A DNA stretch of 64,000 bases from Daphnia carinata (lineage: Eukaryota > Arthropoda > Branchiopoda > Diplostraca > Daphniidae), in contig NC_081340.1 in assembly GCF_022539665.2 (NCBI RefSeq), forward strand, positions 1,302,001 to 1,366,000. Reading direction: 5' to 3'. The position numbers were made by a program, and so were the translations under genes. Position 1 is the first letter of the stretch; each line of letters opens with the position of its first letter. The notes beneath the pieces were generated by a model, which did not search any database, was not told the DNA's origin, and saw only the letters and a list, made by a program, of their open reading frames with translations. Positions 33,655 to 46,000 of this stretch are shown in pieces.

Positions 33655-35872
33655 ATGGCGGCAGCAATTGGACTAGGTCTGAAAAGGGGAACTGTTTCAT
33701 TAATTACTTCCACTCCGAAGTCTTTTTTACCACATGGCCCTCTTGCAGTCTTTGCGAAGTATGACTAAGTATTTTAGCTATCCGTGTATCTATTGGTATA
33801 GATTTTTTTGTACTGGTGGACATTGTCGGTGTTCAAGGGTTCTTAAGGTGTATTATTTCAGATTCTGTTATTTCATGCATTTCAGTCTATTTATGCCATT
33901 CATGTAGTTTACAAAGTTGTATCATTGTTGTGTTATGATTGGGAAAACTTCTTTTGCAGCCAGCGGCGACATGGAGCAACCTGGAGCCCTGATATGGAAT
34001 ATTATAAACAGTATGATGTACCCGTTCTGATTCCCCAAACGAACAAGAATGCATGGAAAATGCCTCCATTGAACAACTATGAGCCTCCAGTTGAAAAAAC
34101 TGTTACCAACATCAACCTTAATTTTGGACCTCAACACCCAGCTGCTCATGGTGTACTACGCTTGGTCTTGGAATTGGATGGAGAAGTAAGTCTTTCAAAT
34201 GAAACAAAAGTTGTGTAATCATTAATCTTTCTGTTGGTTTTTATATGAAAGACTGTGGTCAGGGCTGACCCTCACATTGGCTTGTTACACCGAGGAACAG
34301 AAAAGCTGATTGAATATAAAACATACACCCAAGCTCTTCCATATTTTGATCGCTTGGACTATGTTTCCATGATGGGCAATGAACAATGCTATGCTCTTGC
34401 TGTTGAGAAGTTACTGAACATTGACATCCCACTAAGAGCCAAATATATTCGAGGTAATCAGGCAGTTTTATAATGTAATTAAGCTCTTTTGACTATTGCT
34501 AGGGCATATTTTTTAAAAATTGTTAACCAACGTTTAGTGCTCTTCGCTGAGATAACACGCATCTTAAATCACTTGATGCAAATCGGGACTCACGCCTTGG
34601 ATATCGGTGCTTTGACCCCCTTCTTTTGGTTGTTTGAAGAACGAGAAAAGATGATGGAATTCTACGAGCGTGTCTCTGGTGCACGCATGCATGCTGCTTA
34701 CATTCGACCAGGAGGAGTGTCTCTGGTAAATTTGTTTTTTGTACTGAAAATTCATCCTAGTGATCATATCATTTGATGCCGGCAGGACCTTCCCTTAGGT
34801 CTTATGGATGACATTTATCAATTCACCAGTAAATTCGGTGAGCGCATAGATGAAATGGAAGATGTTTTGACTGCCAATCGTATCTGGAAACAGCGAACAG
34901 TCGATATTGGTATCGTTTCTGCCGAAGACGCCCTGAATTATGGTTTTAGCGGTGTAATGTTGCGCGGCTCTGGCATCAAATGGGATCTGAGGAAAACTCA
35001 ACCATACGATGCATACGATTTAGTCGAATTCGACGTACCAGTAGGAGTCAAAGGGGACTGTTATGACAGGTAATTGTAAAAGAGTCACCATTACAATCAT
35101 CTTTATCTCTGATGTCGATGAATGATTCCGTGAATTTCGTAGTGCTAACAAATGTATAGCTAATACCAGCTACTCCCAGTACCAAACTTTGCATTCTGAT
35201 TGTATTTAAAATGAGATTCATTGAGTTTGCAAGACGCAACTGGTATATTCTTCTTGTAGGTACTTGTGCCGAGTTGAAGAGATGAGGCAATCTCTCCGGA
35301 TAATTGAGCAATGCCTGAACCAAATGCCAGTGGGTGAGGTTCGTGTGGACGATGCCAAGATCATGGCACCGAAGCGATCCGAGATGAAAACATCGATGGA
35401 GGCTCTGATTCACCACTTTAAGTTGTTCACTCAGGGCTACAACGTCCCGCCTGGGGCCACCTATACAGCTGTAGAGAATCCCAAAGGTATGTCGTCTTTT
35501 ATTCCGTTTTAACCACACGCGCAAAATATTTTACGATTCTGTTACTGCCTGCTGTATTCACCATTGTCATACGACGCGTTTCTTTTTTCTGACTCCCAAT
35601 CCGTTTATTTATTGAATTGTTTTTTTTTAGGTGAATTTGGAGTGTATCTTGTTTCTGACGGTTCGTCACGGCCCTATCGCTGTAAAATCAAGGCGCCAGG
35701 TTTTGCCCACCTTGCTGCATTAGAAAAAATTGGTCGGAATCACATGCTTGCTGACATCGTCGCTATAATTGGTAGATGCCTTTACATTTGAGCGTTTCTT
35801 TTTTTTTCATCTAATTGCTGACAATTTATTTTAGGAACATTGGATGTGGTTTTCGGAGAAATTGATCGTTAA
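33655..35872 (+). CDS. NDUFS2: NADH-ubiquinone oxidoreductase 49 kDa subunit (complex I)
   Basis: Core subunit of mitochondrial complex I that forms the ubiquinone pocket with NDUFS7 in the matrix arm. Eight exons: 33655-33758, 33960-34185, 34252-34453, 34538-34725, 34786-35069, 35260-35486, 35631-35771 and 35835-35872, all GT-AG, give 469 residues (463 in human). The N terminus (about 35 residues, basic with Ser/Thr and no acidic residues) is a typical import presequence. Invariant blocks: [112 protein letters not shown] and [20 protein letters not shown], ending FGEIDR. No lesions. The quinone-pocket His of the QHPAAH block is present. Confidence 0.98.
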
Positions 35873-38800
35873 GTGTTTTCCGTCCCCCTGTACACATACC
35901 AGTGGCTGAACTGAGGGGTGGGCTTGTACATGTAAGTTCGAGTTGAATTAGGTGTTTGTAATACACACAGTGGCTGGAATGAGGAAAGCCAAATACTGAC
36001 ATTGTGTGCCGAAACCACTGCAAAAGTTAATTGTAGTCTAATGTTTCTATGCCCGGATGCCTAGTTCAATTGGGAATCCCAGTAACAGCTAAGTGCGGTA
36101 GTGGAGACGTTGTTAAAATAATTCATACATTGCTGCACTATCCTTAAATGATAAATTAGAATTTGTGTTTCAAAAACATAATATTTCTCTCTTTTTTTGG
36201 ATTTCTGATTTTAGTTTTTTTTTTTTTTTTTTTATTCATACCTTATGGCTTGGGTTTCTTTTTGGCTTGCCTTCAAGAGAGTCACATAATCTAGATAATG
36301 GTGCCTTTTAGCTTTTTGAAGTGAGAGTCATGTGAATTTTTCCTCCGTTATTTGATTCCGTGACACCATTAAGGCAGCTCGCTGTTATTACCATTCGCAA
36401 CAGACAGATCGTCACTGGATTGAGCTCAATCTTGACGTTGGTCTATAAACGTTAGCGTTGCGCTTCTACTATTTATTCCTGCCATTCTTTGTGTTTTATA
36501 TTTGGAATGCAGGACGCGTAGTGGGTGGTATTTCTGGAGTTTAGTTGTCATGTGAAAATCGACCCAAAACGAAAGGACCGTTCACGTAGAGATTCTTGGT
36601 GGAATCGAGAGGTACTAGCATACACTAGGCTGTGTTGAGGAGCAAGATGCTGTGATCTGTCAGCCTTTTGGGACAATTCCGAGCTTTGGCGCCCAAGGGA
36701 ACATGTTCGTGGGATCAATACTAGTTCAACCAAGTCAACCGAATCATATCCAAAAGTCCCACTGTCCAGTGGTATGACGTTTTGATCGAAATTTGTGGGA
36801 TCGGCGGAAAGTCTAGCACACGTTGTTGTGTACGGACGTGTACAGTTTGTATCCAGAACGAACGTAGAAAACGAAAAGGTGATGTATCTGTTTGTTTACA
36901 AGGTGTGATGAACAATCGAAATAAAAATGAATTGATTTATTGTAGTAGCTTCTGATTCGTCTATTGACTCCTTGCGTAGGCATTAAGTTGTAGTGCTGGT
37001 GTGGTGGTCGGTTTCAGATGGTTTCCAGCCTGGGGATGCGTATCGATTTTTTTTTCTTCGTTGCTACAATGAAGGTGAGGGTGAGTCTGGACGATGTGAA
37101 GCTAAGCTATCTTATTTAACGAGATCGCCTATAGAGCTCAACACACACACAGGATATGGAAGGTGGACTGCGCTAGATTGTAGGGTGAGAAAGTGTAATT
37201 ACTACATGTAAAAAAAAGAAAAAGGGCTGTGGAAAAGGCGACGATGTAATATGCCAAACGCTATATCACCGCACGAGAAAGGTGGTCCAATTCCGGGGCT
37301 CCCCCTTTTTTCTCACCACTATCTTGTTCTTTTGATGGCAGAGGAGCGTTTCGACCCAACACGAGGACGACCGAGATAATAATACAACCCCTCTGCTTGG
37401 ATGCTTTTGAGCTTGTAAATTGTGGTAACTGTTTCATTATCGTCTTTAGAACCTTAGGCGACTCGACACCCTCCGAGATGTTGGCTTATACTACGTTTGA
37501 TGGTTCGACCGGAGCTGTAGAATTTGGGCGACGCTCGGTCTATTTTTTTTTGTGTTGGGTTAGGCATTTCATTTCAGGGCCGCTATCGCGATAAGTGCGA
37601 GCCCCTTCTGCAACCGTGATTTAACGAGTTGGTGGCTACGGAGGCTTGGCATAATGGTCCCCGAAACACCAATTTATACAACGACTCGTCTGAGGAGGAT
37701 GAATTTTTTGCTTTTATTATTTTTTCTTTCTTCTCCTTTTTTTTTCATACTCTCTCTGCACCGTTTCTTGGGGGGGAAAGGTGGTAGGTAATGGTGCTAT
37801 TGCACGCAAATTTACATGTAAAATATGGGAAGGCTCTAGGCAATCTGTGCGTGTATATGGCGTCTCTCTTGCCAAAATAGCCATTTCGGCATGAAAATGT
37901 TTCAAAATAAGAATGCAGACAAAATGTTTGGTGATCCACCTTTTTTTTATGAACAATATTAAACTTCGAGCAGACGAAAACTTATTACTGTTGTCGCGAG
38001 ATTGCTCGGTTCCGATAATTCGGTTGCAATTCCTTTTAAGGTAAGACACTATTTTTCGATTTCTCTTCGTCTCGTGACGAGCATTTTTGCCAAAATTATA
38101 GTCCAAGCCAATCGTGTAAAAAATTCTATTTAATGTCGCAAATCCAGCTGATGGCTGTCTCCAGCGTGCCGGTCTTACATTATATCGATATCTACTGTAT
38201 CTATATGCCAGACATTGCCTGTAGTACAATTTCGGGGCTGGCAAGTAATATGGCTCATGACTCTGGAGAGCAAGTAAAAAAAAAAAAGAAAACTGTCGGC
38301 TCAACATGGGGAAAAGAAAGAGGGTGCGACTCGAACCTGACGATGGATTCCTTCTACCCCCAACAACCGTCTGTCCGTCGCGTTCGAAACAAAAGAAGTT
38401 GAGACAGCAGACAGTGCCCTTATTGAATAATATAACTCTATTGGTACCGCTGGACTTGGTACTTTGTACCTCCGGCACCCTCCGACACTTAATTCGATTG
38501 AGCTAGTGTTTCTTTGTCTTTGGTTCGTACGTTTCTTCCCCTTACCATCCTAAATAACGCAACGCTGTCTGTCGTACATACCAAGTGTGACGCGGCTGCT
38601 ACTATAGAATTGTTTATCGTCGATTAAATGAAATCAAGCATCCCCTTACGAACGGATTCCGTACGTTCATTGAAATGTTCTTTTGTTTCTTTGTTTCTTT
38701 GTTTTTCCAATTTTTTTTTTTTTTTTTTTTTGCCCCATAAAACAGAAAGGAACGTACGTAATGTCGTAGATTTAGTACCGATTTCCGGCGAATTGATTTG

Positions 38801-41800
38801 CCAAAGTGGTTGCGCTATTTGATCTCTGCTTCTTTCTTTTTTTTTGCCACGCGTTTCGGTGAAGAACAAGGCCGTACTCTCGTCTAATTAGTTCGCCCTT
38901 AGAACTTCACCAACGAAAAGCTGCGTGCTGACTGTAATCTTCTTGGGTCTAATCTTGGATTGGGTGCTGATAGCCTTGTAAGAAGCTGCCATTTCTACTC
39001 TTTAGGACTCTTTTGTTTTCTCATCCTACTAACGTCCATTTGATATTACGGCGCTTATATTAGATGAAGATCGCAGCTGTGGCCCTACTCTGCACGCGCC
39101 CAACATGGCGGAGCATTCGGTAAAGACGTTGAGCAACAGCCTACACGAAACTGCCGTCGTACAATAAAGATAGATTACAATAGTATTGCATCCACACAAA
39201 ACGCACCAAGCACTGAATCAAAGTGTTGCTGTAGCCCGATGCGCCTTCCTTCAGCTAACCCGCGATGCTTCTCCCGACGTGAGGGCGCGGCTGGCTGCTG
39301 CACGAGTGGCATTTGCCGTCAATCAGCTCTTCTTCCAATGCCCTAGTCAATTGCTTTCGGACATTGCGCGTTAGGCGAGACAGCATTTTATTAGATATTT
39401 TTGATTATCTTTCAACGCCAAATGGATCCATCCAACCCTGCGCATTCACACCCACTGCTGTTGCTCAGCGCCGTCCTGGACTAGATACAAAACTTGCGTG
39501 TATTTGAGGTAACACATCATCACCTGCTTATAATGGTGTTTGCCTCCGCGAGAGCTGTCTTTTCTAGTTCGCAATTAGATGCCAGGGCAGACAGAGTTTG
39601 CATACCACCTCCGCGTGAAAACGTTTTATGAAATGTTATTCCAACTCTTGTTGGTATGCTCTGATGATTTTGCTTATCATGTGTACCGTCGCCGGAAAGT
39701 CCTATCGAGTTCAGTACCAAATTTGAATAAACAGCCAGAGCTACGTTATGTAAGCTTAATCTAGTTCTCTGTTAGCAGTTATGCCGATGAAACTTTTGTT
39801 TTGTCTCTCAGTCGAGTGGCTCTTTTTTTTCCATATGCACTGGAACAAGGCATACAAGAGAAGCACGTGGGCCGATCGGCTTTCAAAGCTTTTAAATGGC
39901 CAGAAATGCGATGAGTTGTACGGATGAGTTTTGTGAGATTGGTATGATGGATCGGCCGTATACAGAATCATCATCGCTCACGATACGGTGCCCGTCGATG
40001 CGTAACGCCTATTCAACGCGGTCGTGAAAAGGCTAACGTACCCGTTGTCGTCCCAATCAAATCAATCACCATTTCGAATCATTCATGCCCCACGATTCCC
40101 ATGTATGTCCCTTATGCTGAAACCAACGTGTCCCTTTTTAGTCGCTTTTAATAGTCAGGCCGCGAGTATACACGTACCTTTCGATGACTTATGGGACTCG
40201 ATTCTGCATTCAAAAATGTGCAAAGTGCAATAAGAAAGTGAGGGGGGGGGACTGGGGGGGAGAGATGTCGCCATCGATGTCAGCCAGCCAATGTTTGCCT
40301 GTTTGGTATACAGACACAGACACACAAAAAAAGTGAGCGACGTGCAGCTTCCTGTTTTGGGTAAGAAAGTACACTGCGGGGAAGTTCCCAAAAAAAAAAA
40401 AGATGGGGTTTTTGAATAAGACGAGTTGTATGTCATCCAGCACGGCGATGGGCTAAAACGTTTGGTGGAGGGAGCGAAGGCTGAGAATGGAGGAAAGCGT
40501 CGCTCTGCATATGGAACGAACAGACTAGCTGCGTCTCTGCGTTACTTGTGTTAGCCGTGACGTCATAAGCGGACTCCAAAGTATATTTTCCTTTCCATCA
40601 TCGAGTCGGCCATTGCTCGTAAAAGCATTATCATATGGTTAGAACTAAAAATTGTCAAAGTTTATTGAAAGTCAGCATCTGCATCATCCATTCACAGACG
40701 GACTGCCGTCCGACAGTCTTTTGTTTACATGACATTAAATGGGCTCCTCTCTATTCGTTGAGAGTAGAGTGACAGAAGCGACCAGCGGTCGCACATACGC
40801 CCAAGCAAACACTTCCAGCAACGTAGGAGGTGGAAGAAAAGAAAACAAAGAAAAGGAAAAATAAAAAAAAGACGAAAGATGCATACACAATGCGAATAAC
40901 ATTTGTGTACTTTAAAGAGTAGTGACGTTAACGTTAGAGGCCAAAAAGAAAAAAAAAATTCATTTGGGCTAAAATTTTTGAATTTTGCTGATGCGATAAG
41001 TTTCGAGTGGGCGATGTGATGAATGTAACGCGTGACAATGGGCCACGGCGTTCAAAGACAATTGCCACCGGAAATGTTGGAAGAGTCAGGAAATTGGGCG
41101 GGCATTGATGAAGGAGAGAAATGAGAGGGGGGGGGAATAAATGGGAAACGGGGTTGGAAAAAAACATAAGCCAAAAAAAAGGGTGACAATAAGAGGAAAG
41201 AGTAAAGATGTCTTTGATTGAAAACCGCGTGAGAGGAGGGGCTAGGTGACACTGGCTGGCACAGTGAATTCGAAGTCAGGGGGGGGACCAAAAAAAAAGG
41301 GGTGGAGAACGACGCCGTTACTTTGATCAATCCCAACAAAACGGTGAACGGCAGTAGGTCGGAGAAAATGAATGAGATCAGCTGTCTATAGCAAAAAAAG
41401 GGGGGGGGAGGGGGTAGACACACGAAAGAGAAGTAGAGTAGGGTGTGTATACACATTTGGCCGGGTTAAACGCGTGCATGAATGCGTGTGTGTGTGTGAC
41501 TGTAGAAAGGGTGGCTGGAATGGACCCCATAATTGAATCGACTAATGGAGGTCATCGTCCGTCGTCAGGGTGGCAACGAAACGGAGCGAGAATAAAAGTG
41601 AGAACAACGGAAAAAATAGTGAACAAGAGAAGAAAAGCAACGGAAAGAAGACTATATACCAGCTATATAAAAGAAAGTTTAAAAAAAAATAATAATGAAA
41701 AAAAAAAAAAAGTAACCTCGGCTTATAATTGTTTAAGCCCTGACTGTCGAGAGATTAGCCGAGGACGGCCCCGGCCGCCGTCCAATTAATGAACTCGGAA

Positions 41801-43000
41801 CGAAACACGATCCCCATCGTCGTTTTGGTTTGGATTTCACGTCCTTATTTTAAAAGGATATATTTAATTGAGGGTGGGTGTCCACGTATTCCCTACTGCT
41901 TTTTCATTTTTTTTTTTCTTTCTAAATTCATAATGGATGCGTTACAAGAGAAGATAAATAATGGACGGGAAACTAATATGTTCGCCATCTCCTACTTGAT
42001 TAGCGTGCAAAAGGTAATTATAAGTTTGCCAAATCCGTGAGTAGAAACGTCATGTCTAGGGATCGGACATTGCCGCAATCGATCAACATATCCATCCGAT
42101 GAGCATTGACGAGAAGAAAGAGGATTTCTATGGCCCAACACTGGAATAAACGCGGCCCATACTCAACGGACAGTAATTTTCCCAATCCGGAAATGCATAT
42201 ATCATGAAGCTTTGTCCACATCTTGCTTCTCTCATCGTGATCGTCAGGAGCTCTGGCCTCCTTTAGCCCCAAACGCTTGATTAATACATGGGGGTTCGAT
42301 GCTTTATTTATCAAAGACAAATGCGGCTGCCAGCATTTATTACCATCTCAAGTCGACTGGTATGAGCCCTGGTTGGTCACAATTGTTTTCGTTGATTTAC
42401 TCGTCCTCTGGCGTTCTCGAGCAACTTCGACACATGTACCGGTGACGCACTGTGTTTTAAGCTTGTAATTTAAACAACCGTATCGCAATGTCGGAACATA
42501 AAATAAAATTTGCTTTGATGGTTGGCGTTTTTTAAGTCGGTCCGCTGTACCCGGCATTATAAATATTAAGGATTATTACTAGCGCAGCGACATGGCAGTT
42601 CTCTTGGTTCGTCTGCTATTTCACGTTTGAAAATTGAACGTGCAAAATGTTTCCCCTCGTTGCGTTTTAATTGGATTCTGGTTCACTGTTCCAAATGGGG
42701 ACGAGAACCTCTTACATTCGAAGGGGCAGAGAATAAATGAACAACTTTTGCGTATCGTATTCTTTCTTTTTACCTCATTTTCCCTTGTTTCTTGTGCGTA
42801 TTTACTGTCAGCGTCCCATTTTCATTTGATTCGTAAACACTGAAAAGAGATGTAATTACAGACGGGCCCTGCTGCATTAGCATCCGGGCTTCTCCGCTTC
42901 GGCGTCGTTCTACAAGGCACGCCAATGGATAAATCGGCTGACCGCTTCATTTTCAAAAATGTCAACTTACATCAAAAACATCTTCGACAATAAGCAACAT
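35873..43000. other. Gene-free interval rich in homopolymer tracts, part 1
   Basis: No supportable gene. Contents include the NDUFS2 3' flank, a 19-T run (36215-36233), poly(T) near 38711-38730, purine-rich low-complexity DNA with G runs (40240-41420) and poly(A) at 41698-41711. The 253-codon minus-strand frame at 37717-38478 has no domain and ends in poly-Lys from a T-rich tract, so I treat it as chance. Confidence 0.5.
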
Positions 43001-46000
43001 TTTGAGGTTTATTTATGAAGCATATAATATTCAGCCGTGGATCGTGTTTGCGAGCGGGCATGCCGTACTCTTTTCTTATGTGCGCTACAATATGTTATTT
43101 ATATATGTTGGTATATTTATAAGGCTCTCGGACACAGCGATGCGATCATATTTCCTGGTAGAATTACTCCCGCCGTGATAGCAGATTGGATTGGATCGTC
43201 TTGGGTGGGGACATTGAAAAAAAATAAATAGAAAACGAGAGCACAAAGCGTTGAGATGGGAGAAGACGAGGATAAAGTAGAAAGAAGGAAAAGTTGGTAG
43301 CCATCTGAAAAAGAAAAAAATACATCAGGAAACTGGTGGTCAGAAGAAAGAGCACAGCCAGTATAGAACACGAGTTTGTGTTGTTGTTTTTTTTTTTTTC
43401 TTTACGGGCATTGGTAGGAAATGGGAATGCTTAGACGACAGAGGATCTATTGAATGGACGCCATCATGGCCAGAGAGTGACCATCAATAGACCTCTTCCT
43501 CTGTCTCCTTTTCCCATCATTTCTACTTACAAACATACACTCTATATATTCTCTGCAATATGGCGGACTCTTTCAAATGCACACATTTATTCACAGCCTG
43601 CACGTATTTTTTTTTTTTTTTTTTTTTTGTATTCTTTCCCCCGTTCTTTGCTCCCTCGTACCATTACTGTAAATGTCAAAGCCGATTTGCTATAAAGACT
43701 TATTATTCACTGGAGCGCAGATAGACCGAATACGTAGGGACGAGTGGACGCGCACCGGCCAGATGTTCATCGTTGACGGAGATCTGCGCGGGGGTATATA
43801 GTAAATGCATTTTGGACATCTACTTTTGCGTTCAAAACCCAACATTTTGAAAAATCTACAGCTTACCGAAATGGTGGCAAGATGTAAAAAAAAAAAAAAA
43901 AATGTCTTTGATATATTTTGATAGGTGATTTGCATTAGCAGCTAATAGTCGGGCGAAAGCTCGATTTTACGACAAACATCAAACGCACTGTTGATTATTT
44001 GGCTATTGGACTCACCAGCAGCGGCTTTCTCGTTTCCAGTCTGAGTGACGAGAGATTAGAAAATACGGAGCGCTCCAGCATCGTCCGCGGCCCAATCAGA
44101 TAATTAAAAGAAACGTTGAAAGCTACGTCCCCCAACGATGGTCGGTACGTAAGAAATGTCGAGCGACTATTAGAGAATGTTTCAACAAGAGTTTTCCTTC
44201 TTTTTCGTACTTCCGATAAGAGTAGCTGAGTAGAAGGACTGGAAACTCGAAAGTTGGTCTACATCCGCTCATCTAGACTTTACGGGCGAATCGACATCCG
44301 TAAAGCCGTAGAGTCGAACAAGTTTCATCAGATATATCCTGCCGTTTGAGTATCCGTAAGAAATGTTTTAGTCTCTCATGGAAGGTGGATGCGTACAAGT
44401 CCATCGCTACATGGATGCAAAAGCCATGGGACGGGGATATCAACTCCCTGGAGAGGCACTGTCAAGATCGCTCCGACTGAATCCCGGATCGGATGTTGTG
44501 TTCCACCATCGCCGTCTCTTCCCCAAAGGAGGACACTGTTAGCAACTTGGAACTGAGGCGCTGTCATATAACATAGCGTACGGAAAGCGGATAAACTCAC
44601 CTTATGAAAAATTAAAGCGGGATCGTAAAGCGAATAGTTATCAAACTGAAAGCTACGGCAAAGCTCCCGGTTTCCCATTAGGACTTTTTTGATGCACTTC
44701 CTCGTTCAACGTCTATCTATAGTTTATTTGGCATATGCCTATACAACACACTAAGTTGCAGTACGGGGCCAAAAAAAAAAAAAAAAGAAAATGTAAGAGA
44801 GGCAAGCAGAGAGCCTGGTGTGTGTGTGTGTGTTGTACAGGTCGATTGATCAATATAACTTGGAGCGATCCTGCCATCTCTCTCTCTATCTCGCCTTCGC
44901 TTCGCTTTTCCCGGAATTGAAACTTTGTTACTTTACACTCGTCTAGTTTATATATTTTTGATTTGATTTCAGAATCTAAATGAATAACGATTCAAAAAGT
45001 AGTCTGCGCTAGCAAATCAACGAGAAATACGTTGGCGTATTGCCATATACCCTCGCTCTGCTATAGACCGGGGCTGGAGCAAAAGCGAAATGAAAAACTT
45101 TTCTTTTCCCTTTAAAAATGCGTCGCTACAAAAGTTTAGACGTGCTCCTTTCAGCTCGGGCTGGTAAGTAGCTGTAAGCTGCGAAGGTTATTTCCGACCT
45201 TTTCAGCTATTCATGTCATGATTTCATCATGAGATTCATGACTTTCCAAACAAAGAACGGATGGAATTGAAGGTAGAGGGGTTCGCCCAAGCCCCGCTTA
45301 CGTCCTACCGTGGTATGCGCCATATATCCAATGAGATGGTAAAGGAGGCAGCAAGAGTCATTAATAGCCATCTAGTTTCGTTTGCGGCACCTTGCCAGAT
45401 CAGGGTGGAGGCCCCGAAAAAAACAAGCGAAATTGATGAACAAAAAACAGCAGCAGCGTAAAACAAAACAAAACAAAAAAAAAAGAATGAAATCAAAACG
45501 AACGAGAAGTTCAACTGTGTGCAGGCTGCGCCGATGAAATCATTGAGGCAGCAATAAAAATAGCGCTTGTGATTACACGTCGAAACGTGATAGGAAATAA
45601 ATGGCACAGGGCCTCGGTGGCTGTGTGTCGATTTTTCTGCTTCGTTGTTGCTTTTTTTTTTTTAACGTCCAGGGCAGTATCAATCATATCGAGCCCATCT
45701 CACGGCTAGTCGTGATGGTCTTTCAGCCCAATCTCTTTTTGATACCTTGCCTTGTTTTATTTCTTTTTTGGTCTTTAGTTATTTTATTATTATTTATTCA
45801 TTTTTTTTTTTTTTGTTTTTGTTGTTTCTCTTGTATATTTTCAGAGAGCATTGAAAGGCTAATGTTTATAAGTACTTGTTGGCTCCTCTGTAGCGAAAGC
45901 CAAAACAACAACAAGAAAAAAAAAACGGGTTGGATATTATTGGTGGGCTCTCCCGTCTCTTTCGGCACAGCGGGGGCATGCCGCTGCGTTTTGTTTCTGG

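Noticed and set aside
36050-36100. tRNA-like start GCCCGGATGCCTAGTTCAATTGG
   Set aside because: It resembles a tRNA 5' end and an A box, but no B box or 3' acceptor strand follows at the right distance.
37717-38478. 253-codon minus-strand open frame, the longest in the right half
   Set aside because: No recognisable domain, irregular composition and a C-terminal Lys run encoded by a T-rich tract. The plus strand is equally open over parts of it.
42018-42320. 100-codon minus-strand open frame with fairly normal composition
   Set aside because: No family recognised and no supporting splice partners; kept out for lack of evidence.
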